Shown one piece after another: positions 19,843 through 29,060 of a DNA stretch of 64,000 nucleotides. The notes under the pieces were generated by a model. That model saw only the letters and a program-made list of their open reading frames with translations, was not told the DNA's origin and did not search any database. How positions within the stretch are numbered: position 1 is the stretch's first letter; every line of letters begins with the position of its first letter. Both the position numbers and the translations under genes were made by a program. The DNA is taken from NCBI GenBank assembly GCA_945288535.1, contig CALYQQ010000001.1:1-64000 (forward strand), written 5' to 3'. This DNA comes from an uncultured Enterobacterales bacterium (lineage in GTDB: Bacteria > Pseudomonadota > Gammaproteobacteria > Enterobacterales > CALYQQ01).

Positions 19843-21987
19843 GTGTATAAACAGCTTTCAGTATTACGCTATAATTTTTATAATAGTAATATTCTTTATG
19901 GAGTACGAATATTTATTGCTTTAGCAGGTACTACGTATATACCTTGGCTAATAAAGCAAACCCATTTAACTATCCCACTTACATTAGGTATGGTAGCAGC
20001 AGCATTAACAGATCTAGATAATCGATTTGCTAGACGCTTGCAAAATGTTTTACTCACACTAATTTGTTTCTTTATTGTATCAATATCGATTGAATTATTG
20101 ATGCCCTACCCTATTTTATTTGTTTTTGGTCTAGCAATTTCTACATTTAGTTTTATTATGCTAGGTTGTTTAGGACAACGTTATGCAACTATTGCATTTG
20201 GCTCATTATTAATTTCAATTTATACTATGCTTGGTTATGGTGTATACCAACCATGGTATATGCAACCCATATTACTTATTAGTGGCGCATTTTGGTATAA
20301 TATTATTACACTTTTAGGTCATTTACTTTTCCCTATTCGACCTATTCAAGATCAAGTCTCATTGTGTTATAAACAATTAGCAACTTATTTAGAAACCAAA
20401 GCAATGCTATTTGATCCGGATGAAGAAGGGAACTTCGATAAGCAGTTAATTACTCTGTCAACGGTAAATCGAAATTTAATAGCACAATTAAATCAAACGA
20501 AATCTTCATTATTGACACGCTTAAAAGCGCATCGGAGTCAAAGGGATTTACGCCATTATTTACATTATTATTTCATTGTCCAGGATATTCATGAACAAAC
20601 AAATTCAATACATATAAAATACCAAATTTTAAGTAACACTTTCCGCTATAGCGATATGCTTTTTCGTTTTCAACGTCTACTTACCGCCCAAGCAGATGCT
20701 TGCCGAGAGATTGCAAAATCTATAACGTATCATGAAAAGTATCATCATTCGACGAAATTTAATCGGATGTTAACTTATTTACACGATACATTATCTATTG
20801 AAAAGAGAAAATCAACCGCTGCGCCAGATTTACTTCACGCATTAAATTATTTGTTAGATAACCTACAACAACTTGATCGAAAATTTGTATCAATTGAATC
20901 TGAACAATTTGTTCTGGTATCAGAAAATCATGATGAACAATTAGCCGATGATAACACTATCAGTTTACCCTTTTGGCAATTTGTTAAACAACAATTTACA
21001 TTAAATTCATCACTTTTTCGTCATGCATTGCGTATGACAATCGTACTCGTCATAGGATATGGAATAATTCAATTTGCCCAATTAAAATATGGCTATTGGA
21101 TCTTACTCACAAGTTTATTTGTTTGCCAACCAAATTATTACACCACAAAACATCGACTGTTATTACGTGTAATAGGCACATTTGGAGGAATAATTGTAGG
21201 ATTGCCTATACTTTATTTAATTACGACACAAGAAGTTATTTTACTACTAATTATATTAAGTGGCTGGCTGTTTTTTATTTTTCGCAATAATCATTATGCC
21301 TATGCAACATTATTTATTACATTATTAGTTCTATTTTGTTTTAATTTATTAGGTAATCATACTAACATCATCATACCTCGTATATTTGATACACTTGTCG
21401 GCTGTATTATTTCCTGGCTGGCAGTAAATTATATTTGGCCTGATTGGAAATTTTGCCATTTACAAGATATAGTTAATAAAACATTAGTTAATAATGTGGC
21501 ATACCTTAACGCTATAACAACTCAATATCATTATGGAAAAAACAATAGTGTCGAATACCGACTCGCTCGGCGTAATGCTTATAATAGTGATGCTGAATTA
21601 TCATCTGTCATCACGTCTATGTCTGCTGAACCGAAAAAAAAACAACAATCCATTGCAATGAGTTTTAAATGGCTATACTTAAATCAACTCATTTTAGGTT
21701 ATATTTCTGCACTAGGTGCTCATCGCCAAAAATTACATAATGCTGAAATAGTTGCTATGTTAACGGAAATCCAATTCATTTTTTTAAAATTATTAGAGAA
21801 AAACATATCAAATCAAACAATAGATGAATTAATTATTTATCTTGAACAAAAAGCAACTAATAAAATTTTGGAAAGTAGTAATATTGAGCAATTCATAATT
21901 CAACAAATCATTGCCATATTAAATTTACTTCCTGAGTTAATTATATTAAAGAAAAAACATAAAGATAATGGTAGTTATAATATATAA
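19843..21987 (+). CDS. yccS: YccS family inner-membrane protein (FUSC/aromatic-exporter-like)
   Basis: A 714-residue membrane protein. Its GTG start is preceded by AAGGTAG. An N-terminal membrane block of about six segments (residues 15-170, LTIPLTLGMVAAALTDLDNR, LGQRYATIAFGSLLISIYTM) is followed by a cytosolic helical region, a second membrane block (about 390-530, GYWILLTSLFVCQPNYYTT) and a C-terminal soluble tail with YISALGAHR. This duplicated FUSC architecture is shared with AaeB efflux proteins, so it may export organic acids, but the substrate is unknown. E. coli YccS is about 717 residues and also lies next to sxy. Confidence 0.93.
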   Translation: MYKQLSVLRYNFYNSNILYGVRIFIALAGTTYIPWLIKQTHLTIPLTLGMVAAALTDLDNRFARRLQNVLLTLICFFIVSISIELLMPYPILFVFGLAISTFSFIMLGCLGQRYATIAFGSLLISIYTMLGYGVYQPWYMQPILLISGAFWYNIITLLGHLLFPIRPIQDQVSLCYKQLATYLETKAMLFDPDEEGNFDKQLITLSTVNRNLIAQLNQTKSSLLTRLKAHRSQRDLRHYLHYYFIVQDIHEQTNSIHIKYQILSNTFRYSDMLFRFQRLLTAQADACREIAKSITYHEKYHHSTKFNRMLTYLHDTLSIEKRKSTAAPDLLHALNYLLDNLQQLDRKFVSIESEQFVLVSENHDEQLADDNTISLPFWQFVKQQFTLNSSLFRHALRMTIVLVIGYGIIQFAQLKYGYWILLTSLFVCQPNYYTTKHRLLLRVIGTFGGIIVGLPILYLITTQEVILLLIILSGWLFFIFRNNHYAYATLFITLLVLFCFNLLGNHTNIIIPRIFDTLVGCIISWLAVNYIWPDWKFCHLQDIVNKTLVNNVAYLNAITTQYHYGKNNSVEYRLARRNAYNSDAELSSVITSMSAEPKKKQQSIAMSFKWLYLNQLILGYISALGAHRQKLHNAEIVAMLTEIQFIFLKLLEKNISNQTIDELIIYLEQKATNKILESSNIEQFIIQQIIAILNLLPELIILKKKHKDNGSYNI

Positions 21988-22276
21988 ATCAATATTTAAT
22001 TTAAGCTATCATACACAACTAAAATAGAAATTCTTTATTAATAATATTATTAAAAAATATAAGTTAATAGAACTTAATTTAATACATAATAAGCTAATGT
22101 TATTACCTAATATTAACCTTAAACTATCACTAATGGTTACCTGGATTAATATTATTTTCTATAATATTAAATAAATTGACTGAATTAATGAGTTAATAAT
22201 AAATGATTTTATAATAATGCCCCATATAATTCTTATTTTTAGTCTCTTAATTTCAATGGAAGATAAATAGTCACTA

Positions 22277-22897
22277 TTAATATCTATGTCGATTAGCATC
22301 AAGTTGCTCAAGTAATCGTTGTCTATAAGTTTTTGATAAAACAGCGACATGACATCCTTCAATTGCACCTGCAAGTGAAAATAGTAACTCAATACTAACA
22401 TTACAACATACATTTTTTATCTTTAAATAGGCGTTTACTGCTCCAATTTGCATTAACAATTCTCTATTTGTAATACCAACTTTAGATAATAGTCTTTCAG
22501 TTGAAAGACCTAAATTAGGTAAATCTTTTAAGCGCTGACTCTTCTGATTTTTCTTAAACAATTGCTCTGATAGCGCACTTTGTAATGCTCTATTCACGAG
22601 ATCTATAAAATATTTTTCACTATGCAAAATGGTTTCATCTATATGATAATAGCTAAGTAATACAGGCACACCACGGTTTTTATAAACAAATTGTTCAGCA
22701 TTTTTAGCTTCAAATTGTTTTTTTAGCAGCTCATCTGCCCGCAAAAAAAATTTACTTTCAGCAACTAAACCAAACATTACTTTATCATAACAAATACCAT
22801 AGCCACCAAACATCGATCTCGAACTAAGTTTCCCCAACCTTTGTAATTTATCTAAAATATTATTCACTAAACGCTTACTGTCTGTTGCGTCATACAT
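22277..22897 (-). CDS. sxy: Competence regulator Sxy (TfoX)
   Basis: Sxy acts with CRP at CRP-S promoters to switch on DNA-uptake genes. The ATG at 22897 gives 206 residues (E. coli 209), begins MYDATDSKRLVNNILDKLQ and is preceded by AAGGGAG. The longer frame to 22975 adds an unconserved hydrophobic stretch and lacks such a site. The N-terminal TfoX domain has SMFGGYGICYDKVMFGLV. The C-terminal domain has LPNLGLSTERLLSKVGI and ALAGAIEG-like SLAGAIEG. It converges on yccS, the E. coli neighbour. A 19-bp palindrome lies 117 bases upstream (23014-23032). The gene sulA, adjacent in E. coli, is not found. Confidence 0.92.
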   Translation of the reverse strand: MYDATDSKRLVNNILDKLQRLGKLSSRSMFGGYGICYDKVMFGLVAESKFFLRADELLKKQFEAKNAEQFVYKNRGVPVLLSYYHIDETILHSEKYFIDLVNRALQSALSEQLFKKNQKSQRLKDLPNLGLSTERLLSKVGITNRELLMQIGAVNAYLKIKNVCCNVSIELLFSLAGAIEGCHVAVLSKTYRQRLLEQLDANRHRY

Positions 22898-24261
22898 AAC
22901 ATCTCCCTTGCAAATAATATAGTGGGTCAAATAAAACAAATGAATAAACGTAAAGATACTTTTTAAGTTTACCATAAGCCAAGGGATTCATTCAGTTACA
23001 TAAGGAAATGAGATATACTTCAGTGAAGTATAAACAATATAGACATATACCTTGACACTATTAGTTAATATGTATATATAAAATATATTTATATATATAC
23101 ATTTACATTCTGATAAACCTAATTTGTTTATTCAAAGTTTTATCCTATGAATAGTATAAATAAATCTATAATTATAATCGTCTACTGCTGATTACATTTC
23201 TTAAATCATAACACTATGTTTATAATATCATTTAATTACCAACATTATAATTCGATTAGAGTACAAAGAGTGTATCAAATAAAAATACACAACTAGTTAC
23301 ATTTTCGAAACATAAAAATATAGCGTAATATTTTTTATCAAGTAAAGTAATCACAAGAACAACTAGTTATTATCATAGTGTATTATTTATTCATTCTATT
23401 GTTGAATATAAACTGCTATTCATTTGTAATATTTTTATATAAAACTAATTTTTATTTCTATAAAGTTTTAAGAAAATATCAAATATAAATAAAATAAATA
23501 ATTTTTAATAATCTACTATATGTAACATATACTTATATGTGTTAATTAAGATAAATAGTACTATTATAAGCTTAAAAATTAACGATAAACATATATCTAA
23601 TTACTATTAATAGTATTATTGTAATAATTTATTTTTTTAATCCAATTAAAATCATTTATAGATAAGTATAGCAAAATAATATGATAATATTTGTTTTAAT
23701 CTATTATAACTAATAAGGCATATTTTTATATTAGTAAAACTATCACATATAGTTATGTTACTATAATAGTAGTGATAAATATAGTTTTCATTAAAACTGA
23801 TAATATAATAAACTAAAATAAGTGATCAGTTATGAATGATATAACTATAGTTATGATATAATAAATAAAATTATTAAAAATTTTTTATTTATGATCGATT
23901 ATTTATTTAACTTATTACTTAATTAGTATTTTTATATCCTAATAAGAATATTATTTTTAAATTCATAAAAGATGCTTATTAAATTAGGTTAATAATATTT
24001 ATCTATAATAAATTGTTTAAAGATGAGGTATTATTTTATAATAAGTAGTTAAAAAATACTAGTTAAAATAAAATTGATTTTATATTGAGAAATAATTGTG
24101 CTTATCAATTCTAGATAATGTTTTAGTTCTTTTAATTTGTCTTTGCCATTTAACTTAATATAAAATATGATTATAATCATTACAGTATTTATAATAAATT
24201 AGTTAGTATCAACGTAATAAATTGGTTAAATAATACTCATATTGAGCGTAAGGCTTTTATA
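22898..24261. other. Very AT-rich 1.36-kb spacer
   Basis: No credible coding frame on either strand, and many stops. The 5' end holds the sxy promoter region. From about 23100 onward the sequence is extremely AT-rich with short AT-only repeats and no clear hairpins with T-tracts. It may be eroded former coding DNA, but no residual protein similarity was recognised. Confidence 0.6.
23014..23032. promoter_or_regulatory. Palindrome upstream of sxy
   Basis: TATACTTC-AGT-GAAGTATA is a perfect 8-bp inverted repeat with a 3-base centre, 117 bases before the sxy start. It could be an operator or, if transcribed, a leader hairpin. It does not fit the CRP consensus. Confidence 0.35.
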
Positions 24262-24675
24262 ATGGAAGAAGCATCGAATGTATCAATAGAACATGACGAC
24301 CTTGAGTTAATTCAAGATGTCATTATATTGAGACTCATTAAAGATAAAACAACATATACAGCGGGACTATTTTACCTTCATTTTTTACTATCAGATATAC
24401 CTGAAAAATTTTGGATGGGGTGTTTCGAGCAAGTTCAACTTAAGCTTTATAATAGTTCATCTGTTTTTATAATTAAAGACCAGCAATGCATGTTGACTGT
24501 TACTGAAGAAAATGCGCAAAAATATATAGATGAATTAAAAAAAGTGATAAATGAGGCAAATAAATTATTTCAACGTCAGATTTTTGAAGTTGAGATGGAA
24601 AGACGACAGTTTCTTGAAGAACAAAAAAGAATTGAGTTAAAAATAGAAAAATTACATGATAGCTTAATTATATAA
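24262..24675 (+). CDS. Orphan hypothetical protein with C-terminal coiled coil
   Basis: A 137-residue acidic protein that I do not recognise. There is no signal peptide or transmembrane segment. The first 80 residues look like a small alpha/beta domain (LIQDVIILRLIKDKTTYTAG, FLLSDIPEKFWMGCFEQVQL). Residues 85-137 are a continuous charged helix (EENAQKYIDELKKVINEANK, then EVEMERRQFLEEQKRIELK) expected to form a coiled coil. AAGG lies about 9 bases upstream of the ATG. It stands alone between a 1.36-kb AT desert and a bidirectional terminator shared with fabA. The intact frame in otherwise stop-rich DNA suggests it is real. Possibly lineage-specific or horizontally acquired. Confidence 0.6.
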   Translation: MEEASNVSIEHDDLELIQDVIILRLIKDKTTYTAGLFYLHFLLSDIPEKFWMGCFEQVQLKLYNSSSVFIIKDQQCMLTVTEENAQKYIDELKKVINEANKLFQRQIFEVEMERRQFLEEQKRIELKIEKLHDSLII

Positions 24676-24725
24676 TTTTTACTAATCGTGAGTTGAGATT
24701 AAATAATGCTACATCCTAATAATAT

Positions 24726-24756
24726 AAAAACACCGATATTCTAGTCGGTGTTTTTA
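24726..24756. terminator. Bidirectional terminator between the orphan ORF and fabA
   Basis: AAAAACACCGA (24726-24736) pairs with TCGGTGTTTTT (24745-24755) across an 8-base loop. It gives T runs on both strands and serves the two convergent genes. Confidence 0.88.
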
Positions 24757-24765
24757 TAACATTAT

Positions 24766-25290
24766 TTAAAATACACTAAAACTAGTATTAGTAAATAAGC
24801 CCACTTTTAAATCTTGTGCGACATAAATGAGATTACCATCAACATAAACTTCACCGTCAGCCAATCCCATAACAAGGCGACGATTAATGACTCGTTTAAA
24901 ATGGATTTTATAGCTTACATTTTTTGCACTGGGAAGTACTTGACCAGTAAATTTTACCTCACCAACACCTAAAGCTCTTCCTTTACCTTCACCACCTAGC
25001 CAACCTAAATAAAATCCAACAAGTTGCCACATCGCATCTAAACCTAGACAGCCTGGCATAACAGGATCATTAACGAAATGACAACTAAAAAACCATAAAT
25101 TAGGATTAATATCTAACTCAGCTTCAACATATCCTTTATCAAATTTTCCTTCATTTTCTGACATCTTAACAATTCGATCTATCATTAACATGTTAGGTGC
25201 TGGCAAGAGTGGTCCATTTTTGCCAAATAATTCGCCTCTACTTGAAGCTAGTAAATCTTCTTTACTATATGAATTACGCTTTTCAAACAT
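24766..25290 (-). CDS. fabA: 3-hydroxydecanoyl-ACP dehydratase/isomerase
   Basis: Introduces the cis double bond at the C10 stage of fatty-acid synthesis, the branch point to unsaturated fatty acids; cytosolic dimer. The 174 residues compare with 172 in E. coli. The active-site histidine is in [20 protein letters not shown] (His71) with the partner Asp85. [21 protein letters not shown] and [13 protein letters not shown] are conserved. A FadR-like operator 86 bases upstream suggests activation by FadR. Immediately downstream of lonH on the same strand, as in E. coli. Confidence 0.97.
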   Translation of the reverse strand: MFEKRNSYSKEDLLASSRGELFGKNGPLLPAPNMLMIDRIVKMSENEGKFDKGYVEAELDINPNLWFFSCHFVNDPVMPGCLGLDAMWQLVGFYLGWLGGEGKGRALGVGEVKFTGQVLPSAKNVSYKIHFKRVINRRLVMGLADGEVYVDGNLIYVAQDLKVGLFTNTSFSVF

Positions 25291-25375
25291 AGATTTTAAA
25301 TGTCCCGTTAACTAGTTAATCTCTCTTGCCAATTCATTTTTCAATTTAAATAGTCTAGCTTACAAGTGTACGCTG

Positions 25376-25392
25376 AACAAGTCCGATCAGCT
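25376..25392 (-). promoter_or_regulatory. FadR operator-like site for fabA
   Basis: AACAAGTCCGATCAGCT agrees with the FadR consensus AACTGGTCNGACCAGTT at 12 of 16 defined positions. A -10-like TAGACT (minus strand, 25352-25357) would put transcription start near 25345. That centres the site near -40, the position reported for FadR activation of E. coli fabA. It overlaps the last codons of lonH. Confidence 0.6.
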
Positions 25393-27165
25393 ACGGCTAA
25401 ACCAATTAAATAAACGGAACATTAATGATGGTGTATGTTTATTTTCCTGTAATAGTGAGTCTATACGCTCTTTAATCATGCATATAAGCGAATTACTGTC
25501 TGTTGATCTATATTTAATATTCATTACTATTGGTGATACCTCAGAAATATGGCGAACAGCCCAAATATGAAATTTATTCTGTTTAACAGCGTCAACAACA
25601 TCTTGTCGAAGTGATAAATGGCGCCTATTCGCATCAGGAATAATAACGCCTTGAGCTCCTGTAAGCCCTCGATTATCACAAATATCAAAAAATGCCTCTA
25701 TTTTTTCGTTAACACCACCAACCGGTTGAACATAACCATTTTGATCAACTGAGCCAGTTACTGCAATCTGTTGATTAATTGGACATTGAGCAAGAGCACT
25801 CATTAATACACAAAGTTCGGCTAAAGAAGCACTGTCGCCATCAACTTCACTATAGGATTGTTCAAATGTCAGAGAGGCAGAAAAAGGTAATTGATGTTCG
25901 GTTGCTAATTCAGATGCAATAAATGCCTGCATAATCATCATCCCTTTTGCATGAAGATTACCTGCTAGATCGACTTTACGATCAATATCAGTCACTTCAT
26001 TATCTCCCATATAAACTACACAACTGATACGAGAAACTTCCCCAAAAGATCTAGGATGTCCAGGATATTCTAGTACGGATAGACCATTAATGATGCCAAT
26101 ACGCTTGCCTTCAGTATTAATATAAATTTGATTATTCAGGATCTCATTCAATGAGCACGTTTGTAAATAATTTTCACGCCACTGCTTCTCTACAGCAGCT
26201 TGTCTAAACATCTCACCCGAAAGTTCATTTTCATCTTGCTGATAATAAGATGCAGAATTAAGTAATTGCTTAATCCATGATGGCGATAAAGGTAAGTAAA
26301 ATTGATCACCACTAAACCGTGTCGCTTGTAGAAGTAATTCACGATCAGCATTATTATTTATACTTACTAATTGTAATTGTTCAGTATAATAATTTAAATG
26401 ATTTAACCATAATGCAAAATCAGTATCATTTTTAGCAATTAATTCGGATTCGAATTCCCCATATAAGATCGAGTTAATAAGTTCTGGTTCTATTTCTTGA
26501 AATTCAGCCAAGCCATAATAATCTGTCACAATAATGAGCTTTAAACTAATAGGCATATCTGGAATATATAACGGTAATGGTTGCTTTTCATCAGGTGATA
26601 ACCATTTAAAGGAAGATTGCGTTATAATTTGTTTTAACCTGAACCAAAGTGAAGGTTGGCTAAGCAAGGTACGTCCGGATAAGATTAAAATACCACCATT
26701 AAGCTCATGGATCAGTCCTGGATATAAACTATACTCTTGTTTATATTGACGTAATCCACCAAATAATTGTTCCGCATTAACCCACTCCTCACAGCTACAA
26801 CGCTTTTTAGCGGCAAAATTATCTAATTTAGATGATGCAGGTACACAAGAAACGCTTTTTTCGTTTATCGTATAATGGTACCCCACTATTTCTGGTGAAG
26901 GAAGTTGACAAGAACGCACTGCTTCAGTTATTAGCGATAAATAATCATCACTCTCCTGCGCGTTAATTATCATAAAGGGGCTACTTTGTCGTTGTCGACA
27001 AAATTGCCTTATTGCTGACATGAGCCTGGGTTGCAAATCCATAGGATTTATACACTCAGACGCTATTACATTAGCCTGGAGAGTTGGTCGATTTAATTGT
27101 GACTGAAGTTGTTGCCAAGTTAATTTATTTTGTATTAATAGTGATTCTAAGTCGGGTCTAGTCAT
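25387..27165 (-). CDS. lonH: LonH/YcbZ-type Lon protease homologue
   Basis: A 592-residue protein with a C-terminal Lon-type Ser-Lys protease domain. The serine is in VDGDSASLAELCVLMSAL (about Ser447) and the lysine in PVGGVNEKIEAFF (about Lys488), with the family ending at HLSLRQDVVDAVKQ. The N-terminal part is a degenerate AAA region (LNGGILILSGRTLLSQPSLW) without a recognisable Walker A, as in E. coli YcbZ (586 residues). Its physiological substrates are largely unknown. It is flanked by matP and fabA exactly as in E. coli. It diverges from matP, and its 3' end carries the fabA FadR-like site. Confidence 0.93.
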   Translation of the reverse strand: MTRPDLESLLIQNKLTWQQLQSQLNRPTLQANVIASECINPMDLQPRLMSAIRQFCRQRQSSPFMIINAQESDDYLSLITEAVRSCQLPSPEIVGYHYTINEKSVSCVPASSKLDNFAAKKRCSCEEWVNAEQLFGGLRQYKQEYSLYPGLIHELNGGILILSGRTLLSQPSLWFRLKQIITQSSFKWLSPDEKQPLPLYIPDMPISLKLIIVTDYYGLAEFQEIEPELINSILYGEFESELIAKNDTDFALWLNHLNYYTEQLQLVSINNNADRELLLQATRFSGDQFYLPLSPSWIKQLLNSASYYQQDENELSGEMFRQAAVEKQWRENYLQTCSLNEILNNQIYINTEGKRIGIINGLSVLEYPGHPRSFGEVSRISCVVYMGDNEVTDIDRKVDLAGNLHAKGMMIMQAFIASELATEHQLPFSASLTFEQSYSEVDGDSASLAELCVLMSALAQCPINQQIAVTGSVDQNGYVQPVGGVNEKIEAFFDICDNRGLTGAQGVIIPDANRRHLSLRQDVVDAVKQNKFHIWAVRHISEVSPIVMNIKYRSTDSNSLICMIKERIDSLLQENKHTPSLMFRLFNWFSRS

Positions 27166-27392
27166 TACTTCACTGATTATAATGATGGATGAAATAAATA
27201 ATTATACAAAAAAAGATGCAGTTAACCTAAATAATTAACATAACCTTATCATGGATAATTAAACTGATAGTAATAAAATAAGCAGGTTATCATTATATAA
27301 TGATAATTTATGCGTTAATTCTTAGCTATTATTTGTATAGTTAAGCAATGATAAGCTAGTTATTATTTAAGATAAAGCGGTATACTTAGGTT

Positions 27393-27405
27393 GTTACAGT
27401 GTCAC
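27393..27405. promoter_or_regulatory. matS-like site in the matP leader
   Basis: GTTACAGTGTCAC matches the matS consensus GTGACRNYGTCAC at 12 of 13 positions. It lies 12 bases before the matP start codon, next to the GAGG ribosome-binding site, so MatP binding could affect its own expression. Confidence 0.5.
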
Positions 27406-27417
27406 AGAGGACCATTG

Positions 27418-27864
27418 ATGAAATATCAACAACTGACAAATCTTGAATGTGGATGGAAGTGGAAATATTTGATGAAAAAACACCAGGAAGGTGAGCAAAT
27501 TAGCCGTTATACAGAAAATAGCATGAATCAGCAGTATGTAACCCTATTAAAATCTATTGAAAATAAGCCAGAAGAGATTTTGCATTGGGTTCGCGAGCAT
27601 ATGAATACAAATTTAGATAATAAGATGAAACAAACGATTCGTGCTCGTCGTAAACGTTATTATAATTCTGAATTACAACATACTCGAAAAAAATCCATCG
27701 ATTTAGATTTTTTTGTCTGGCAACGTTTATCTCAATTATCAGAACGTAATGCTAAGACATTATCTGAAATGATTACTTATTTAATAGATGAAGCAGAACA
27801 AAAAGAACTTTATGAAAGTCAAATGACAAAGTTAAAGCAAGGTATACAAGATATTTTAAGTTAA
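27418..27864 (+). CDS. matP: Ter macrodomain organiser MatP
   Basis: Binds matS sites, compacts the chromosome terminus region and links it to the divisome. The ATG at 27418 gives 148 residues (E. coli 150), starts [21 protein letters not shown] as in the family, and is preceded by GAGG. The in-frame codon at 27391 lies upstream of the ribosome-binding site. The DNA-binding region has [14 protein letters not shown] and the ribbon-helix-helix [17 protein letters not shown]. The C-terminal coiled coil, [17 protein letters not shown], mediates tetramerisation. Its presence is typical of Enterobacterales, Pasteurellales and Vibrionales. Diverges from lonH and converges on ompA. Confidence 0.96.
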   Translation: MKYQQLTNLECGWKWKYLMKKHQEGEQISRYTENSMNQQYVTLLKSIENKPEEILHWVREHMNTNLDNKMKQTIRARRKRYYNSELQHTRKKSIDLDFFVWQRLSQLSERNAKTLSEMITYLIDEAEQKELYESQMTKLKQGIQDILS

Positions 27865-27919
27865 GTATTTTGCTTTAATTGTGATTATCAAAACAAACTA
27901 TAATATAAGATTTATCTTA

Positions 27920-27950
27920 TAAATAAGCCCCCATAAAAGGGGCTTATTCA
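27920..27950. terminator. Bidirectional terminator between matP and ompA
   Basis: AATAAGCCCC (27922-27931) pairs perfectly with GGGGCTTATT (27939-27948) across a 7-base loop. It sits between the convergent matP and ompA genes. Confidence 0.88.
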
Positions 27951-27965
27951 TAGTTATATTATAAC

Positions 27966-29060
27966 TTATTTAGAAATAACATCGGTAGAGCCTGTAATTT
28001 CAATTTCTACGCGACGATCTGGAGCTAAACAGTCAATAAGTGCTTTACGACGTTTGATATGATCACAGCTACTACCGGTTACAGGATCAGTTTTACCTAA
28101 ACCAACAGCTGAAATTTTATCAGATGGAATACCTTTAGCTATCATAAAGTCAACTACAGCTTGTGCACGATGTTGTGATAACTTCTTATTATACGCTGCT
28201 GAACCTATGCGATCAGTATAACCTTTTACAGTAATATGGCCATCTGTTGGTGATACATCGCGAATTTGTGCGAATAATTGACTTAATGCTTCTTGACCTT
28301 CTGGTTTCAAGGTTGCTTTATTAAAGTTAAATAACACATCCGATTTTAGAGAGAAATGCTTGGTTTCAACTCTAGGTGGAACTGGCGCAACAATAGCTAT
28401 AGGTGCTTCTTGTTGGCCAAAGCGATATGCCATACCCAAGCTTAACATACCATTATCTGGACGCGCGCCAACAGAATCATTATCACCAATATTCCAAACC
28501 CATTGATAGTCAAGACGCGTAGCAAGGCTCTTCGTCATAGCATACTCAATACCTGCAGCCGCCAGACCAGAAACACCTGTATCATGGTCTTTATATTCTT
28601 TCCTAACAGTTCCATCGTTTTTGGCACCTTCATGGAATTTGCTGTCAGCACGCCATGCCATACCACCTAAACGTGTGTATAAATCGAGACTATCAGTCAA
28701 TGGCACACCAAACTTAGCGGTAAGCTGTAAACCATGAGCTTTGAAAGCTCCTGTACCGTTTTTCACAGGATTATCACCTGCTTTATAAGGCATACGGCCT
28801 AACCAATCATAGCCCAACTCAAAACCAATATAACGATTTGCTTGATAACCAACATAACCACCGGCACCTAATTGGTTAGCACGGGCTTTGTCATTATCAG
28901 TCTTATAATCTTGTTGAACCCAAGTTGCAGGGCCTGTCTCAGAGAAACGAGACCAACCAACTTTAGCACCCAAATACCAGCTATCATCTTTTGGTGCTGC
29001 TTGTGCAACAGTTGCAAGGCTTGCAGCTGCAATTGCTAGTACGATTGCTGTCTTTTTCAT
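27966..29060 (-). CDS. ompA: Outer-membrane protein A
   Basis: Abundant porin-like protein linking outer membrane and peptidoglycan. The ATG at 29060 gives 364 residues (E. coli 346), with CGAGG 7 bases upstream. The frame from 29078 is not needed. Signal peptide [21 protein letters not shown], then an eight-strand beta-barrel (about 22-205), a Pro-rich hinge ([13 protein letters not shown]) and the C-terminal OmpA domain. That domain has [20 protein letters not shown], whose Asp and Arg bind diaminopimelate, and the cysteine pair [15 protein letters not shown]. Convergent with matP, with a strong terminator between them. Confidence 0.97.
   Translation of the reverse strand: MKKTAIVLAIAAASLATVAQAAPKDDSWYLGAKVGWSRFSETGPATWVQQDYKTDNDKARANQLGAGGYVGYQANRYIGFELGYDWLGRMPYKAGDNPVKNGTGAFKAHGLQLTAKFGVPLTDSLDLYTRLGGMAWRADSKFHEGAKNDGTVRKEYKDHDTGVSGLAAAGIEYAMTKSLATRLDYQWVWNIGDNDSVGARPDNGMLSLGMAYRFGQQEAPIAIVAPVPPRVETKHFSLKSDVLFNFNKATLKPEGQEALSQLFAQIRDVSPTDGHITVKGYTDRIGSAAYNKKLSQHRAQAVVDFMIAKGIPSDKISAVGLGKTDPVTGSSCDHIKRRKALIDCLAPDRRVEIEITGSTDVISK

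Noticed and set aside
22159-22413. 84-codon minus-strand frame overlapping the end of sxy
   Set aside because: Conflicts with the well-supported sxy frame and looks like a low-complexity AT-rich shadow.
22898-24261. Replication origin or phage remnant in the AT desert
   Set aside because: AT richness alone; no DnaA-box cluster, integrase, att repeat or phage-like protein fragment could be seen.
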